A DNA stretch of 64,000 nucleotides from UBA5364 sp050259235 (GCA_050259235.1 JBLNAG010000002.1:62001-126000); one strand, 5' to 3'. Counted from the first letter of the stretch, positions 1-9,191 are shown. The notes: generated by a model from the letters alone, not told the origin. Numbers and translations are program-made.

Positions 1-448
1 TTTTATCACCAAATATATAATCATAAGGATCAATTACATTGTTATCTTTAATAACTTCAAAGTGTAAATGACCCGCAGTAACAGTACCAGTTGCTCCCAT
101 ATAACCTATTACTTGCCCAGCTTGAACGCTATCACCATTCTTCACAGGAACACTATTTTGTTTCAAATGTACATACCTTGTTTTATATCCATTACCATGA
201 TTGATTACAACTTGGTTTCCATAACTAGCACCACCTACGTAACCCGGAATATCATTTATTGCTAATTCCACTGTTCCACTTGCTACTGCTAGTATGTAGT
301 CAAAACCTCCAACTCCATCAATATTAGCAACAATATCTATTCCTAAATGGTAATCATTTATTTGTTGTCCATTAAGCCAATATGTTCTATCGCCAAATTT
401 CGATATAAGCATAGGAGGATAATTTTGTAGTATTTTAATATTTATCAC
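1..448 (-). CDS. M23-family peptidase (LytM-like), C-terminus cut by window edge
   Basis: The partial reading frame encodes a zinc endopeptidase of the M23/lysostaphin type, which cuts peptidoglycan cross-bridges. Both metal-binding motifs are visible: HxxxD in YHLGIDI near residue 33 and the HxH motif in HLHFE near residue 118. The frame is open to base 1, so the 3' end lies outside the window. The start is ambiguous. An SD-like GAGGGG overlaps a GTG at 448, an ATT lies at 439 with better spacing, and an ATG lies at 412. I give the longest version. No signal peptide is visible, so it may be a phage-type or spore-associated enzyme. Family call is firm; substrate and start are not. Confidence 0.8.
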   Translation of the reverse strand, partial: MINIKILQNYPPMLISKFGDRTYWLNGQQINDYHLGIDIVANIDGVGGFDYILAVASGTVELAINDIPGYVGGASYGNQVVINHGNGYKTRYVHLKQNSVPVKNGDSVQAGQVIGYMGATGTVTAGHLHFEVIKDNNVIDPYDYIFGDK

Positions 449-550
449 CCCTCAAAAAATTAGTAAAGAGTTTTATTTAACTTTCAAAACCCTTTATCTA
501 TTATATTTAATAATAAAGCTTTGTTGTGTACAATTCAAATATTCCATAAA

Positions 551-578
551 TAAAAAAAGCACCAATATGGCGCTTTTA
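551..578 (-). terminator. Rho-independent terminator
   Basis: Read on the minus strand, AAAAGCGCCA and TGGTGCTTTT form a ten-pair stem with one G-U pair around a 3-4-nt loop, followed by a U tract. It lies just after the stop of the 202-aa gene. The wobble pair would be an A-C mismatch on the plus strand, which fixes the direction. Confidence 0.8.
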
Positions 579-582
579 ATAA

Positions 583-1191
583 TTATTTTTTATAAGTGTT
601 ATACTCTATTTTCAACCAATTCGTAAGACTAGCAACTTTACTCATATTAACCGATTCTTCATAAAGTAACTCATAGAATGTTTTATATTTATATGGTTCT
701 TCTTTATAATTAATAATTATACTTAGTTGTGTTTTCTTTTTTTCAGATAACACTTCATTATCACTTAAAACCATTGAATTATATTTATCAAATTCATTTA
801 AACATTTTTCGTTTTTATTTAATTTTAATAACTCATATTTATTAGCATATTCTTTATTTTTGAAACTCATTAATTTTAGATTTTTATATGTTTTGTTTTC
901 TAAATCATTAGTTAATAAGTAACACTTCTTAATATCTAATACTAATGAATTATATGTATCCTTTAACCTTTTATCTGTAGTTTTAATTGGTTTTAATTCT
1001 TGCCAATCATTATTGACTGTTATTTCATCCATATTAGTTTTAATTATATTTATATTATAGTCTAATACACTATATATCTCTTTATATGTTTCTCCTAATA
1101 ATACTTTATTTGGTTCATAAATACTAAATATAGCTATAGTTATAGCAATAATCGCAACAACAGCAACAATTAAATAATCTTTTTTTTCCAT
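583..1191 (-). CDS. Membrane-anchored protein of unknown function (202 aa)
   Basis: I do not recognise the family. The protein has a short charged N-terminus, one hydrophobic segment at about residues 7-24, then a lysine- and glutamate-rich, mostly helical outer domain rich in Asn and Tyr. This is typical of a signal-anchored extracytoplasmic protein. An upstream in-frame GTG at 1200 overlaps the AGGTGAA Shine-Dalgarno. The ATG at 1191 has correct spacing (about 5-6 nt) and is preferred. It is followed by its own terminator and preceded by that of the ferritin-like gene, so it is probably monocistronic. No catalytic motif was seen. Confidence 0.7.
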   Translation of the reverse strand: MEKKDYLIVAVVAIIAITIAIFSIYEPNKVLLGETYKEIYSVLDYNINIIKTNMDEITVNNDWQELKPIKTTDKRLKDTYNSLVLDIKKCYLLTNDLENKTYKNLKLMSFKNKEYANKYELLKLNKNEKCLNEFDKYNSMVLSDNEVLSEKKKTQLSIIINYKEEPYKYKTFYELLYEESVNMSKVASLTNWLKIEYNTYKK

Positions 1192-1230
1192 ATACTTCAC
1201 CTATTTTAATTATACCATAATTGTATAAAT

Positions 1231-1256
1231 AAAAAAACTCCTTTTAAGAGAAGTTT
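1231..1256 (-). terminator. Rho-independent terminator
   Basis: On the minus strand, AAACTTCT pairs with AGGAGTTT (one G-U) around a short loop and is followed by TTTTTTATTT. It lies directly after the stop of the ferritin-like gene. Confidence 0.75.
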
Positions 1257-1289
1257 ATTTTTATATTTTATTATTGCACCTTTTAAAGA

Positions 1290-1799
1290 TTACGGTTTAT
1301 TTTTTTCTAAACTATTATACAGTTCATTAAATATTTTTAAATGTCCCTCTTCATCTTGAATAATTCGTGCAAGTAAAGCTTTAATATATTTATCATTAAT
1401 CATTTCTTTATGAATCTCATATTGTTTAATTGCTGAGACTTCGGCTTTAATATCAGCATGTAGCATTTCCCTTATTTCATCAGTATAATTAACATTTTCA
1501 CTATTCCAATGTATTACATTATCACTTTCAGCATTAACAGTTGCAAAAATAGGATTTAATCCTAACTTTAAAATTGTCTTACCAAGTAATTCTAAATGAT
1601 GCATTTCAACTATCGCTATTTTTTCTAACTCTTTAGCAAATTCATCCCATTTACCATCCTGCAAAAAGTTTTGATACATATATAAATGAATAGCTGTTTC
1701 TTCACTAACTGTACCAGCATAATCTTGGAGTAATATCATTGCATATTCAACATTAGGCATCTCAACTTTAATATCAGGGTAAGTATCATTCATTTTCAT
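1290..1799 (-). CDS. Ferritin-like diiron protein
   Basis: This is a 169-aa four-helix-bundle protein of the ferritin-like superfamily (rubrerythrin/bacterioferritin/Mn-catalase type). The metal ligand pattern is complete: Glu34 in helix 1, Glu65-x-x-His68 in helix 2, Glu120 (with Glu128 also possible) in helix 3, and Glu150-x-x-His153 in helix 4. There is no rubredoxin-type Cys4 site and no signal peptide, so it is cytosolic. Likely roles are oxidative-stress protection or iron handling. Which of the two, and whether the metal is Fe or Mn, cannot be read from sequence. The ATG at 1799 follows GGGTGATAAT. The gene stands alone with a downstream terminator. Confidence 0.8.
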   Translation of the reverse strand: MKMNDTYPDIKVEMPNVEYAMILLQDYAGTVSEETAIHLYMYQNFLQDGKWDEFAKELEKIAIVEMHHLELLGKTILKLGLNPIFATVNAESDNVIHWNSENVNYTDEIREMLHADIKAEVSAIKQYEIHKEMINDKYIKALLARIIQDEEGHLKIFNELYNSLEKNKP

Positions 1800-1850
1800 A
1801 TTATCACCCGATTAAAAATATGCATTCATTATTTAAATATGCCTATATAA

Positions 1851-3077
1851 CTAATATAATTTACCATATCTCTTTTGCTTACATTTTTCATATTTGTTAG
1901 TATCATGTTCAATATATCTTTCTACTATAGGAGAACTAGTATCTAGTTCTTTTACAATCCCTTCTTCTCTACTTACAATAATTGGGGGGATAACACAAAC
2001 ATCCCAGCCACGTACTATGTATTCATATAGATCTTCAAAGGGTGTTAATGAACTAGTTGTAATAGTCTTCTTAACAACCGATTCAATTTTAGAAAAACCA
2101 GAACATCTTACTAAGATATCGCTTATTTGATTATTAGTCATAGCTTTCAATTTGTATAATTCTCGTTTTGGATTCAAAGTATATTTTTGCATATCCTCAA
2201 AAAAATGATAAAAGCCCGCATTAGCACTTACAGCACCCAAAATAGTTTTAACAAGTTTTAGATTATAAGTTCTAGCATCTAAGAAACTATGGTTATCTGT
2301 TGTTTGAATAGAAGAAAAATCATAAATATAATTTAAATAATTCATGAAGTCACCTTTACTAATATAGCCATTATTAATAATTTCCAATCGTTTTTTTAAT
2401 AATGCATCTTTATTTCCTTCTATTGATTTACCCTCTAAAAATAATCTTTTTACTCTTTCATAAGGATAAATTAAATTAGTTTCTTTATGCCCATTTCTAC
2501 CTCCCGTATTATATAAATCTCCATATGAAGTTATATACCATGCATTAGGAAGATTAATGTTTCTCGCAACTATAGTTGGTTCTTCATATTCAATGGTAGA
2601 ATGGATTTTTATATCCTTTAAAGCACTATCAAAAAGAAGAGATATTTTTAGCCACTTATCTTCTATTTCAGGACATAAATACATCACTAAAGACAAAGCC
2701 CTACTATAGAATAATAATTGAGGAATAATGTCAGTTGGAACTTCTAGTATTGCTTTTAATCTTGGAATATCCTCTTTCATTTCTTCTAACTCATTCAAAG
2801 TCATATAATCAGCTTGATACAAATTATAGTCTATTTCAGACGATTCGTTAGAATTCCATTTTATTCTTAACTTTTCAGATATTTTATCAATATTAATACT
2901 TCTTATAAGTAAATCAATATCTTGAATAGTTCTTAATAAATGACTATACTTACCAAAAAAATCTGATGGTAAATCATTTTTCTTCACTTTCTTATATCCA
3001 ATTGGTCCATCTTTTCTTTCAATAAGAGAAAGACAAAAATTATTTGGATTTTCTAATTCTTTATAATACTTAATCAT
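1851..3077 (-). CDS. Unknown protein (408 aa)
   Basis: I do not recognise this protein. It is soluble, with no signal peptide or membrane segment. It has a helical N-terminal half and a central NAWYITSYGDLYNT stretch near residue 180 that faintly resembles the short repeats (NUMOD type) of phage and homing-endonuclease accessory domains. The resemblance is too weak to name it. The C-terminus is lysine-rich. The ATG at 3077 has AGGTGAG five bases upstream. The longer frame from 3092 would place the SD inside the coding region, so the shorter start is used. It is divergent from the LysM-CAP gene. Confidence 0.65.
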   Translation of the reverse strand: MIKYYKELENPNNFCLSLIERKDGPIGYKKVKKNDLPSDFFGKYSHLLRTIQDIDLLIRSINIDKISEKLRIKWNSNESSEIDYNLYQADYMTLNELEEMKEDIPRLKAILEVPTDIIPQLLFYSRALSLVMYLCPEIEDKWLKISLLFDSALKDIKIHSTIEYEEPTIVARNINLPNAWYITSYGDLYNTGGRNGHKETNLIYPYERVKRLFLEGKSIEGNKDALLKKRLEIINNGYISKGDFMNYLNYIYDFSSIQTTDNHSFLDARTYNLKLVKTILGAVSANAGFYHFFEDMQKYTLNPKRELYKLKAMTNNQISDILVRCSGFSKIESVVKKTITTSSLTPFEDLYEYIVRGWDVCVIPPIIVSREEGIVKELDTSSPIVERYIEHDTNKYEKCKQKRYGKLY

Positions 3078-3164
3078 ATTCTCACCTAACATTTGTATAT
3101 GTTATCACATTATAATTATCCAAGTCAATTTTTTATAATAGTTAAGTCATTATTCCAAATCCAT

Positions 3165-3200
3165 ATGGTTCAAAAACCATACTAATTCATATACTATAAT
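3165..3200 (+). promoter_or_regulatory. Promoter region of the LysM-CAP gene with a small inverted repeat
   Basis: A TATAAT box lies at 3195-3200, 38 bases before the ATG. No good -35 hexamer is spaced for sigma-A. Instead ATGGTT/AACCAT forms a six-base inverted repeat at 3165-3180, where the -35 region should be. This could be an operator or a clue to another sigma factor. The CATATACTA string at 3189-3197 also resembles sporulation sigma-E/K -10 elements. Both readings are tentative. Confidence 0.4.
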
Positions 3201-3237
3201 GTAAATTTAGGTAAACTAATAGAAAGGTGGTATTACT

Positions 3238-4026
3238 ATGACAACTTATACAGTTGTATCAGGTGACACAATGTGGAGAATTGCCGTAAAGTATGGAATT
3301 GAATTAAGTGATCTAATAGCAGCAAATCCACAAATTTTAAATTCAGCTCTTATTTTACCAGGTCAAACAATTAATATTCCAAGTGCTACTAGTGTTCCAA
3401 ATATTCCTAATACTAACATCTCAACTTATAAAGTTATGCCTGGAGACACCATGTGGAAAATAGCTAGAAATAATGGAATTGGTTTGAGTGATTTAATAGC
3501 AGCTAATCCACAAATTATAAATCCAACACTTATTTTACCAGGTCAAACAATTAATATTCCAAGCATTCCTAGTATTCCTGGCATGCCTAGTATTCCAAGT
3601 ACTCCAACTACTCCAACTACGACAACTGCCCCTAGTGACATCAGGGCATTGGAAACTGAAGTTATTCGTCTAGTTAATGCTGAAAGAGCAAAAGCAGGTC
3701 TATCAGCACTTACTGAAAACAGCGAATTAACCCGTATTGCTAGAATTAAATCAGAAGATTTTGTAAAAAATAATTATTTTTCACATAATTCGCCTACTTA
3801 TGGAACTCCATTTGAAATGCTTAGATCATTTGGTGTTAACTTTACTGCAGCTGCTGAAAATATTGCAAGTGGACAAAGGACTGCCTCAGAAGTTATGAAC
3901 AGTTGGATGAATTCCTCAGGTCATAGAGCAAACATCTTAAACTCTACATATAATCAAATTGGTGTAGGTGTTGCAAGAGATAATGATGGTAGTTTATTTT
4001 GGACTCAATTATTCATAAGGAGTTAA
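3238..4026 (+). CDS. LysM-LysM-CAP domain protein, possibly spore-coat associated
   Basis: Two LysM peptidoglycan/chitin-binding repeats (residues about 3-49 and 62-108, each with a GDTMW core and LPGQTINIP end) are followed by a Pro/Ser/Thr linker. A CAP/SCP (YkwD-type) domain fills residues about 135-262. The CAP motifs HNSP, AENIA and SSGHRANIL are present. No signal peptide precedes the first LysM. That fits LysM proteins made in the mother cell and laid on the forming spore, such as SafA, and CAP-domain YkwD-like sporulation proteins. The spore link is an inference supported by the ger operons elsewhere in the window. The ATG follows AGAAAGGTGG with 7-nt spacing. Confidence 0.85.
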   Translation: MTTYTVVSGDTMWRIAVKYGIELSDLIAANPQILNSALILPGQTINIPSATSVPNIPNTNISTYKVMPGDTMWKIARNNGIGLSDLIAANPQIINPTLILPGQTINIPSIPSIPGMPSIPSTPTTPTTTTAPSDIRALETEVIRLVNAERAKAGLSALTENSELTRIARIKSEDFVKNNYFSHNSPTYGTPFEMLRSFGVNFTAAAENIASGQRTASEVMNSWMNSSGHRANILNSTYNQIGVGVARDNDGSLFWTQLFIRS

Positions 4027-4040
4027 TACTCCTTTTTGTT
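4016..4040 (+). terminator. Rho-independent terminator overlapping the stop codon
   Basis: AAGGAGT and ACTCCTT form a seven-pair stem around TAAT and are followed by a T-rich tract. The TAA stop of the LysM-CAP gene lies in the loop. Confidence 0.85.
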
Positions 4041-4130
4041 TTAAATGTTTTCAAAAATTTAATTAATAAACATTTATATTAATGTACTTTAAATATATCA
4101 TTATCATATTGTTTATGATATAAAAATATA

Positions 4131-4139
4131 TGTTATAAT
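4131..4139 (+). promoter_or_regulatory. Extended -10 promoter
   Basis: TGTTATAAT is a TGn-extended sigma-A -10 element, 22 bases before the ATG at 4161. The -35 region is AT-rich without a clear hexamer. Confidence 0.55.
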
Positions 4140-4160
4140 GTATCCATAAGGAGTGTGCTT

Positions 4161-4931
4161 ATGAAAAAAGAAAGTGAAACAAAAAATAGGATATGGATTG
4201 GTATTGTTGGAGCCTTTATTGGGGCTTCTATCGCAGCAATACCGTGGATAGTAGCATATGTTTATGCTGAAATGATATTATCTTTACTTGCAATACTAAT
4301 TGCAGCTGGAGCTTTAACGGGATACAAAAAATTCAAAGGTGAAATTAACGAAAACTTGCCTATCATTATAGTTGTTATTTCTATACTGGTTGTTACAATT
4401 ACTACTTTGATTGTAATACCACTTTTAATACTTGCTAAAGAAGGATATGCTATTACATTAGGTAACCTAAAAATTTTGTATCAGTACAACGATTTTACAC
4501 AAGCTATCATTAAAGATTATGTTATCTCTATTATTTTTACCTTCTTGGGGATTAGTGGTGTTGTTACTAATGTTAAAAATCAATTGAGAAATGATCCTAA
4601 CGACAAGGACATAAAAGCATATGTTCCAAACCAATCAAGTTTTATAAATTATAAAATGGTAAATGAAATAAAGGAATCGTTCCTATCATTAGGAGCAATG
4701 AGTAAGGAAACTGCCTTACCTAAAAATATAATTATAGATGAACTGAAAGTTACAAATCCCAAACTAGAGTTTAATAATCTTAGAATGCAACAAATCATAA
4801 GAAGGTACAAAGGCAAATATTACTTTAGTGAACGAGCTGTTTTAAGTTTTTGGTATCGCTATTTACCACTATATCTAAAAATCTTTTTTATAATGCTAGT
4901 ACTATTTTTAATTGCTATGCTATTTTCATAA
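4161..4931 (+). CDS. Multi-pass membrane protein of unknown function (256 aa)
   Basis: I do not recognise the family. About five hydrophobic segments are visible: residues 12-35, 37-55, 66-95, 118-140 and a C-terminal one at about 230-255. A soluble charged loop of about 85 residues lies between the last two. The ATG at 4161 is 8 nt after AAGGAG. An in-frame GTG at 4155 is too close to the SD and was rejected. An extended -10 (TGTTATAAT) lies at 4131-4139. It is monocistronic between two terminators. Confidence 0.75.
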   Translation: MKKESETKNRIWIGIVGAFIGASIAAIPWIVAYVYAEMILSLLAILIAAGALTGYKKFKGEINENLPIIIVVISILVVTITTLIVIPLLILAKEGYAITLGNLKILYQYNDFTQAIIKDYVISIIFTFLGISGVVTNVKNQLRNDPNDKDIKAYVPNQSSFINYKMVNEIKESFLSLGAMSKETALPKNIIIDELKVTNPKLEFNNLRMQQIIRRYKGKYYFSERAVLSFWYRYLPLYLKIFFIMLVLFLIAMLFS

Positions 4932-4946
4932 AAATAACCCAAAAAC

Positions 4947-4972
4947 AAAACCAACATTATTGTTGGTTTTTA
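4947..4972. terminator. Bidirectional terminator between convergent genes
   Basis: AAAACCAACA-TTAT-TGTTGGTTTT is a perfect ten-pair hairpin with a U tract on both strands. It separates the plus-strand membrane protein from the minus-strand M15 peptidase gene. Confidence 0.85.
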
Positions 4973-4995
4973 TTTTAGTTATTAATTACCTCTAT

Positions 4996-6288
4996 TTACT
5001 CTGTAACTTTTATACTAACAGAATCTGCTAAATAATATCTACCATCTGATTCATGACCTATTATTGATTCTTTAGCATCTAAATCATTAAAATGCCACCA
5101 CTCTGATGCTAATGGTGTTAAACCAGCATTAGTACAGTAATTTTGTAATTTTATAGCATCCACAGTAATCGTAGGTGATAGTGGAGCTCCCTTCCAAGCT
5201 GTCTTTGAATCTGACATAACACCATACTTAAACACAGCTGATTTAGAAGTTAGGTCATGTATTCTAGTTGGCATAGTATATTCTGTATAATCAACCATTT
5301 CAATATATTTATATTTTCCCATTTCCTTAATGGTATAACGATCAACCTTAACTAAACTAGTGTCCATCGCTACTCCGATTTGATGAGTTGATAATCCTCC
5401 AACAATAAACCATACTGCACCCCAACCATTTGAATTAATATCATTATAAATGTCACTATTGTTAGCTGTTAAAATACTGAAACTATTAGCCACTTTCATT
5501 TGTACTTCATAAGGTCTAAATGTTTCATATATTTTAAGACTATCACCATTTCTTAATGCCAATTGTTGTGCTTTACTAATCTTTTTAGCCATTGCATACA
5601 ATACCGGCATAGCAAATTTTTCTTTATCAAATCTTTCATTATACATTAGGACATCATATAATTTTTCGTTGGTTATACCTGATAATTCATGTCCAGAAGA
5701 TATAAATAGTGATTTATAACTATTGGTATCTTCATATACAATAGACGGGATAACATCAGGTAGATTTATCATACAATAAATGTTATCTACCCATCCCTTA
5801 CTCCCATTATAATTTATATACCACCAATTACCATCTTCTAATAATATTCTAAAGGCTTCACCTTTACCTATTATTTCAATTGTTTCTGAATCTAATGAAT
5901 TACCTTTTTTCAAACTCATATCAATCGTTGCATATCCAGTAGCACCACTTATGGGTAATTCAAAACCTCTATTATTATTTACAGGTTCTATTTGACCATT
6001 AACAGGTGTGTAATATTTAGTACCATCTGGATCATCAACTGGGGTTTCTTCATCTGGATCTTCAACTACTGGCTTTTCTGGTTCATTAGGAGTTTCTTTT
6101 TTAAAGTCACCAAATAGAAAAAAAGATGCTATACCAAAGCAAAACAATAATACTATTACTGAAATACCTATTATTAACTTTTTACGTTTACGTTCACGTT
6201 CTTTGTTACGAAAAAGTTTATGCATTATTTCTGAAATATATATTCTTAACTTTTTATGTTCTCTTCTATGAAAAAGTTTATGCCACAT
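4996..6288 (-). CDS. Membrane-anchored M15 peptidase (VanX/VanY type)
   Basis: The C-terminal domain (about residues 215-410) is an M15 zinc D,D-peptidase. It has zinc motif STHQIGVAMD (His302, Asp309), SEWWHF (Glu396, His399) and an upstream YETFRPY carrying the conserved Arg258. It would trim D-Ala-D-Ala ends of peptidoglycan. In order from the N-terminus there is a basic cytosolic segment, a TM segment (37-60), an acidic Pro-rich linker, and an SH3b-like domain (about 112-175) likely to bind cell wall. The first 40 residues contain a tandem duplication. It is the last gene of the minus-strand envelope operon, 70 bases after the lipoprotein. AGAAGGAG precedes the ATG by 9 nt. Confidence 0.87.
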   Translation of the reverse strand: MWHKLFHRREHKKLRIYISEIMHKLFRNKERERKRKKLIIGISVIVLLFCFGIASFFLFGDFKKETPNEPEKPVVEDPDEETPVDDPDGTKYYTPVNGQIEPVNNNRGFELPISGATGYATIDMSLKKGNSLDSETIEIIGKGEAFRILLEDGNWWYINYNGSKGWVDNIYCMINLPDVIPSIVYEDTNSYKSLFISSGHELSGITNEKLYDVLMYNERFDKEKFAMPVLYAMAKKISKAQQLALRNGDSLKIYETFRPYEVQMKVANSFSILTANNSDIYNDINSNGWGAVWFIVGGLSTHQIGVAMDTSLVKVDRYTIKEMGKYKYIEMVDYTEYTMPTRIHDLTSKSAVFKYGVMSDSKTAWKGAPLSPTITVDAIKLQNYCTNAGLTPLASEWWHFNDLDAKESIIGHESDGRYYLADSVSIKVTE

Positions 6289-6358
6289 ACTTCACATCTC
6301 CTTCTTCTTATCCCTTGATAGAAACCAATTATCCCATAAACTACTTATATTGTCAATT

Positions 6359-6844
6359 TTACTTATTATATTGATACTCAATGCTTATAATAACATCATT
6401 TTCAACAATAAAAGATAATATAACATTTGATTTAACATATTTATATTGATTACTTATTTGCTCGTAATCTTCACCATATTTTTCAATCATTACCGATTTA
6501 TCATCAGCAATCTTAACACCTTCTGGCGTTGCTACTTTATCATTTAGAAAATATACTGAATATACTGTATCTTTGCCATTCATTTGAGAAGCAGTAATTT
6601 CAATATTTTCATAGGTATAAACTTTATCATTACCTTCAAAAGCACAGCTTGTTAATTCAATATAATTAGCTTCTTCATCAATTGATGAACTCTTGAACTC
6701 TAAACCAGGTGTTACATCTACTCCTTTATAAGCAAATGTTAAGGTTTCTCCATCATTATTTTCCTTTTTAATATTATTATTTTTACTATTACATCCAGTA
6801 ACAACAATAGTAAGTACCAAGAACAGTATAATTATTTTTTTCAT
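6359..6844 (-). CDS. Lipoprotein of unknown function (161 aa)
   Basis: A classical type II signal peptide ends in the lipobox VTGC (Cys18), followed by an Asn/Lys-rich tether. The remaining ~130 residues look like a small beta-rich domain; the C-terminal IEYQYNK ends in a strand. No enzyme motif is seen. It lies 20 bases after the SGNH gene with an excellent SD (GAAGGAG), so it belongs to the envelope operon. I infer an extracytoplasmic accessory role. Confidence 0.75.
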   Translation of the reverse strand: MKKIIILFLVLTIVVTGCNSKNNNIKKENNDGETLTFAYKGVDVTPGLEFKSSSIDEEANYIELTSCAFEGNDKVYTYENIEITASQMNGKDTVYSVYFLNDKVATPEGVKIADDKSVMIEKYGEDYEQISNQYKYVKSNVILSFIVENDVIISIEYQYNK

Positions 6845-6864
6845 TTGTACTCTCCTTCAAAACA

Positions 6865-7866
6865 TTATTTTATTTTTTCTTTATATATTTTTAATTTTGC
6901 ATTATATAAAGGATCACCTTTATAATTAGTTAAGTCATAACGTGAAGATAACACTCTAGCAAAGAATTCGGATAACTTAGTTGCTCCTGTTAAATTTAAG
7001 TGAAGACCTCCATCGTATGTATCTTTTGAATAATCAATTCCAATAATATTGGCATAATCTTTTAAATTATAATAGTCAATATCATTTTCTTTAGCAAAGT
7101 CTTTTATTTGTTTATCGTATTCTTCATACCAATATGGATAAAGACTTGGAGCTTTTACTAGTACTAATTCAATATTATTTTCTTCACATAGTTTTAATAT
7201 CAATTCTAAATAATGATAAGACTCTTCACTGAAATCATAGCTAGCTAGTTTCTTTTCAGTTGGAAGATTAGTTACACCTTTTATATTTTTATTCATTAAG
7301 AATCCATTATAGGTATTATCTTTTCTCTTAAATAGATATTCAAAGTCTTCATTTGTTAATTGATTATATCGTGAATGATATCTCAATATTGGAAAGACAT
7401 AAGACATAAAACCTTCATCTTCTGTCATTGATTCCTTTATTATTTCAATCTTTTCCTTTGACCATTTCATCTTATCAATAGTTAAACGATTATAAGCTTC
7501 GCTTACTTTTTCGCTTTCTTTATCATATCTAATTGAATTGACATTAAAGACAACTACTTTGGGAATTTCATATTTTAACGTCTCTTTTAAAATAATGTAT
7601 GACTGCCAGATCATCTGTTGGGATGAACCCCTTATATATGCCTTTATTCCACTTGTTTCATACATTACCATTGGTGAAAAATTGGCATATACTTCACAGT
7701 CACCAATGAATATTACTTCATGATCTTTAACTTCATTATAATACTGTGATATCATACTTCCTTCAACTAGATTGGTTGCATACTTAGGTTGAAATAACAT
7801 ATTTAATATCACAAATACTACTATAAAAAATATTAGCATAATTCCAATTCTTATTATTTTCTTCAT
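6865..7866 (-). CDS. SGNH-fold partner of the MBOAT acyltransferase, Cys at the nucleophile position
   Basis: This 333-aa protein has an N-terminal TM anchor (residues 5-24) and an extracytoplasmic SGNH/GDSL-like domain. Block I reads FIGDCEVYANF near residue 53, with Cys55 where most families have Ser. Block V reads DGGLHLN near residue 290, giving the Asp-x-x-His pair. It lies 10 bases after an MBOAT gene. That is the arrangement seen for PatA/PatB and AlgI/AlgJ pairs, in which the MBOAT protein moves acetyl groups across the membrane and the SGNH protein puts them on a polymer. I believe related Clostridia proteins also carry GDCEVY, so the Cys is probably a family trait. Acceptor polymer unknown. 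Confidence 0.8.
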   Translation of the reverse strand: MKKIIRIGIMLIFFIVVFVILNMLFQPKYATNLVEGSMISQYYNEVKDHEVIFIGDCEVYANFSPMVMYETSGIKAYIRGSSQQMIWQSYIILKETLKYEIPKVVVFNVNSIRYDKESEKVSEAYNRLTIDKMKWSKEKIEIIKESMTEDEGFMSYVFPILRYHSRYNQLTNEDFEYLFKRKDNTYNGFLMNKNIKGVTNLPTEKKLASYDFSEESYHYLELILKLCEENNIELVLVKAPSLYPYWYEEYDKQIKDFAKENDIDYYNLKDYANIIGIDYSKDTYDGGLHLNLTGATKLSEFFARVLSSRYDLTNYKGDPLYNAKLKIYKEKIK

Positions 7867-7876
7867 TTGTTACCCC

Positions 7877-9169
7877 TTAAAATTTACTATAAATAAATTC
7901 ATTGACATTAAAACCAATTCCATATATACCAAGCACTAGTATTAGTAATATTGTTATACATAAGAATGCTATTTTTAATTCAACGGATACATTTTTTAAT
8001 TTTGATTTAATTTTGGCTTTATTTCCATCATATACAAAGACAATTGTAGTAAATATAAATAATATAATCCAATCATTTAAACTTAATCCTAAATTAGGAA
8101 TATTTGCAATAACATCCATTGGATTAAAAGTGGTGAATATTGATGCAGCCATCTTTAATGCTACAAAACTGTTACCCCAGATAAAGAAAACCCATAAGAT
8201 AGAAACTAATGCAAATGTTCCTAAACGATTAATCCATTTAAATGGAGTTCTACAACTATCACCAAACATAACAAATATACCATGAATAATACCCCACAAG
8301 ACATAATTTATACCGTGCCAGATACCTGAAATAAAGAATGTTATTAAAAGATTAATATTTCTTCTTATTATCCCTTTTCTATTACCACCTAATGGTATAT
8401 AGATATATTCTTTTAACCATGCACCCAATGATATATGCCATCTTTTCCAAAATTCTTTAATACTTTGTGAATAAAAAGGTGAATCAAAGTTCTCTTGAAT
8501 CTTTATTCCTAGGATTCTAGATACCCCTATTACAATATCAATTCCCCCACTAAAATCACTATATAGTTGAATTGAATACATAAATACAGCTAATAACACA
8601 TACCATCCTACATATAGGTCTGTATTACTGGCAATAATAGCAATTAATATACCGATTCTTCCAGCAATAATAAGCTTTTTTAATAATCCCCAAACTATTC
8701 TCGCTGAACCATAATATAAGTTATCCCACGTAAACTTTCTTCTAGCAAATAAAGATCTTTTAATCTCATCATATCTTGATATTGGTCCTATAAATAAATG
8801 AGGTATGTATGTAATATATAATATATATTTAAAGATATTTTTCTCAGCATTATATTTTCCTTTATACACATCAACTAAATAAGAAATTACTTGTAAAGTA
8901 TAATAGGAAACTCCAAGTGGTACCATCACATTAAAGTTTAATAGTTGACTAAACATTCCATTTTGAAAGGTAATAAATTTTATAACCAATAAAATAGAAG
9001 CATTAGCAACAATCGTTAATATTAATATAGTTTTCTTATATTTAGATTTAAAGCATCTTGTTGCTATATAGCTAGTAAAGATACTAAACATAATAAAAAT
9101 AAGATTTGTTATACCGAAACTTGCATAAATTACAATACTTAGTATTAATAGCATCATATTCACTAGCAT
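7877..9169 (-). CDS. MBOAT-family O-acyltransferase (AlgI/DltB/PatA-like)
   Basis: This 430-aa polytopic protein of about ten TM segments has the hallmark EFWKRWHISLGAWLKEYIYI and PLGGNR motifs (about residues 237-262) and the catalytic His in SGIWHG near residue 281. MBOAT proteins of this branch transfer acetyl or D-alanyl groups to surface polymers. The SGNH partner directly downstream favours acetylation over D-alanylation; no dltA/C is present. SD AAGGAG lies 8-9 nt before the ATG. It starts 23 bases after the transglutaminase-like gene in the same operon. Confidence 0.9.
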   Translation of the reverse strand: MLVNMMLLILSIVIYASFGITNLIFIMFSIFTSYIATRCFKSKYKKTILILTIVANASILLVIKFITFQNGMFSQLLNFNVMVPLGVSYYTLQVISYLVDVYKGKYNAEKNIFKYILYITYIPHLFIGPISRYDEIKRSLFARRKFTWDNLYYGSARIVWGLLKKLIIAGRIGILIAIIASNTDLYVGWYVLLAVFMYSIQLYSDFSGGIDIVIGVSRILGIKIQENFDSPFYSQSIKEFWKRWHISLGAWLKEYIYIPLGGNRKGIIRRNINLLITFFISGIWHGINYVLWGIIHGIFVMFGDSCRTPFKWINRLGTFALVSILWVFFIWGNSFVALKMAASIFTTFNPMDVIANIPNLGLSLNDWIILFIFTTIVFVYDGNKAKIKSKLKNVSVELKIAFLCITILLILVLGIYGIGFNVNEFIYSKF

Positions 9170-9191
9170 ATTTTACATCTCCTTATTAAAA

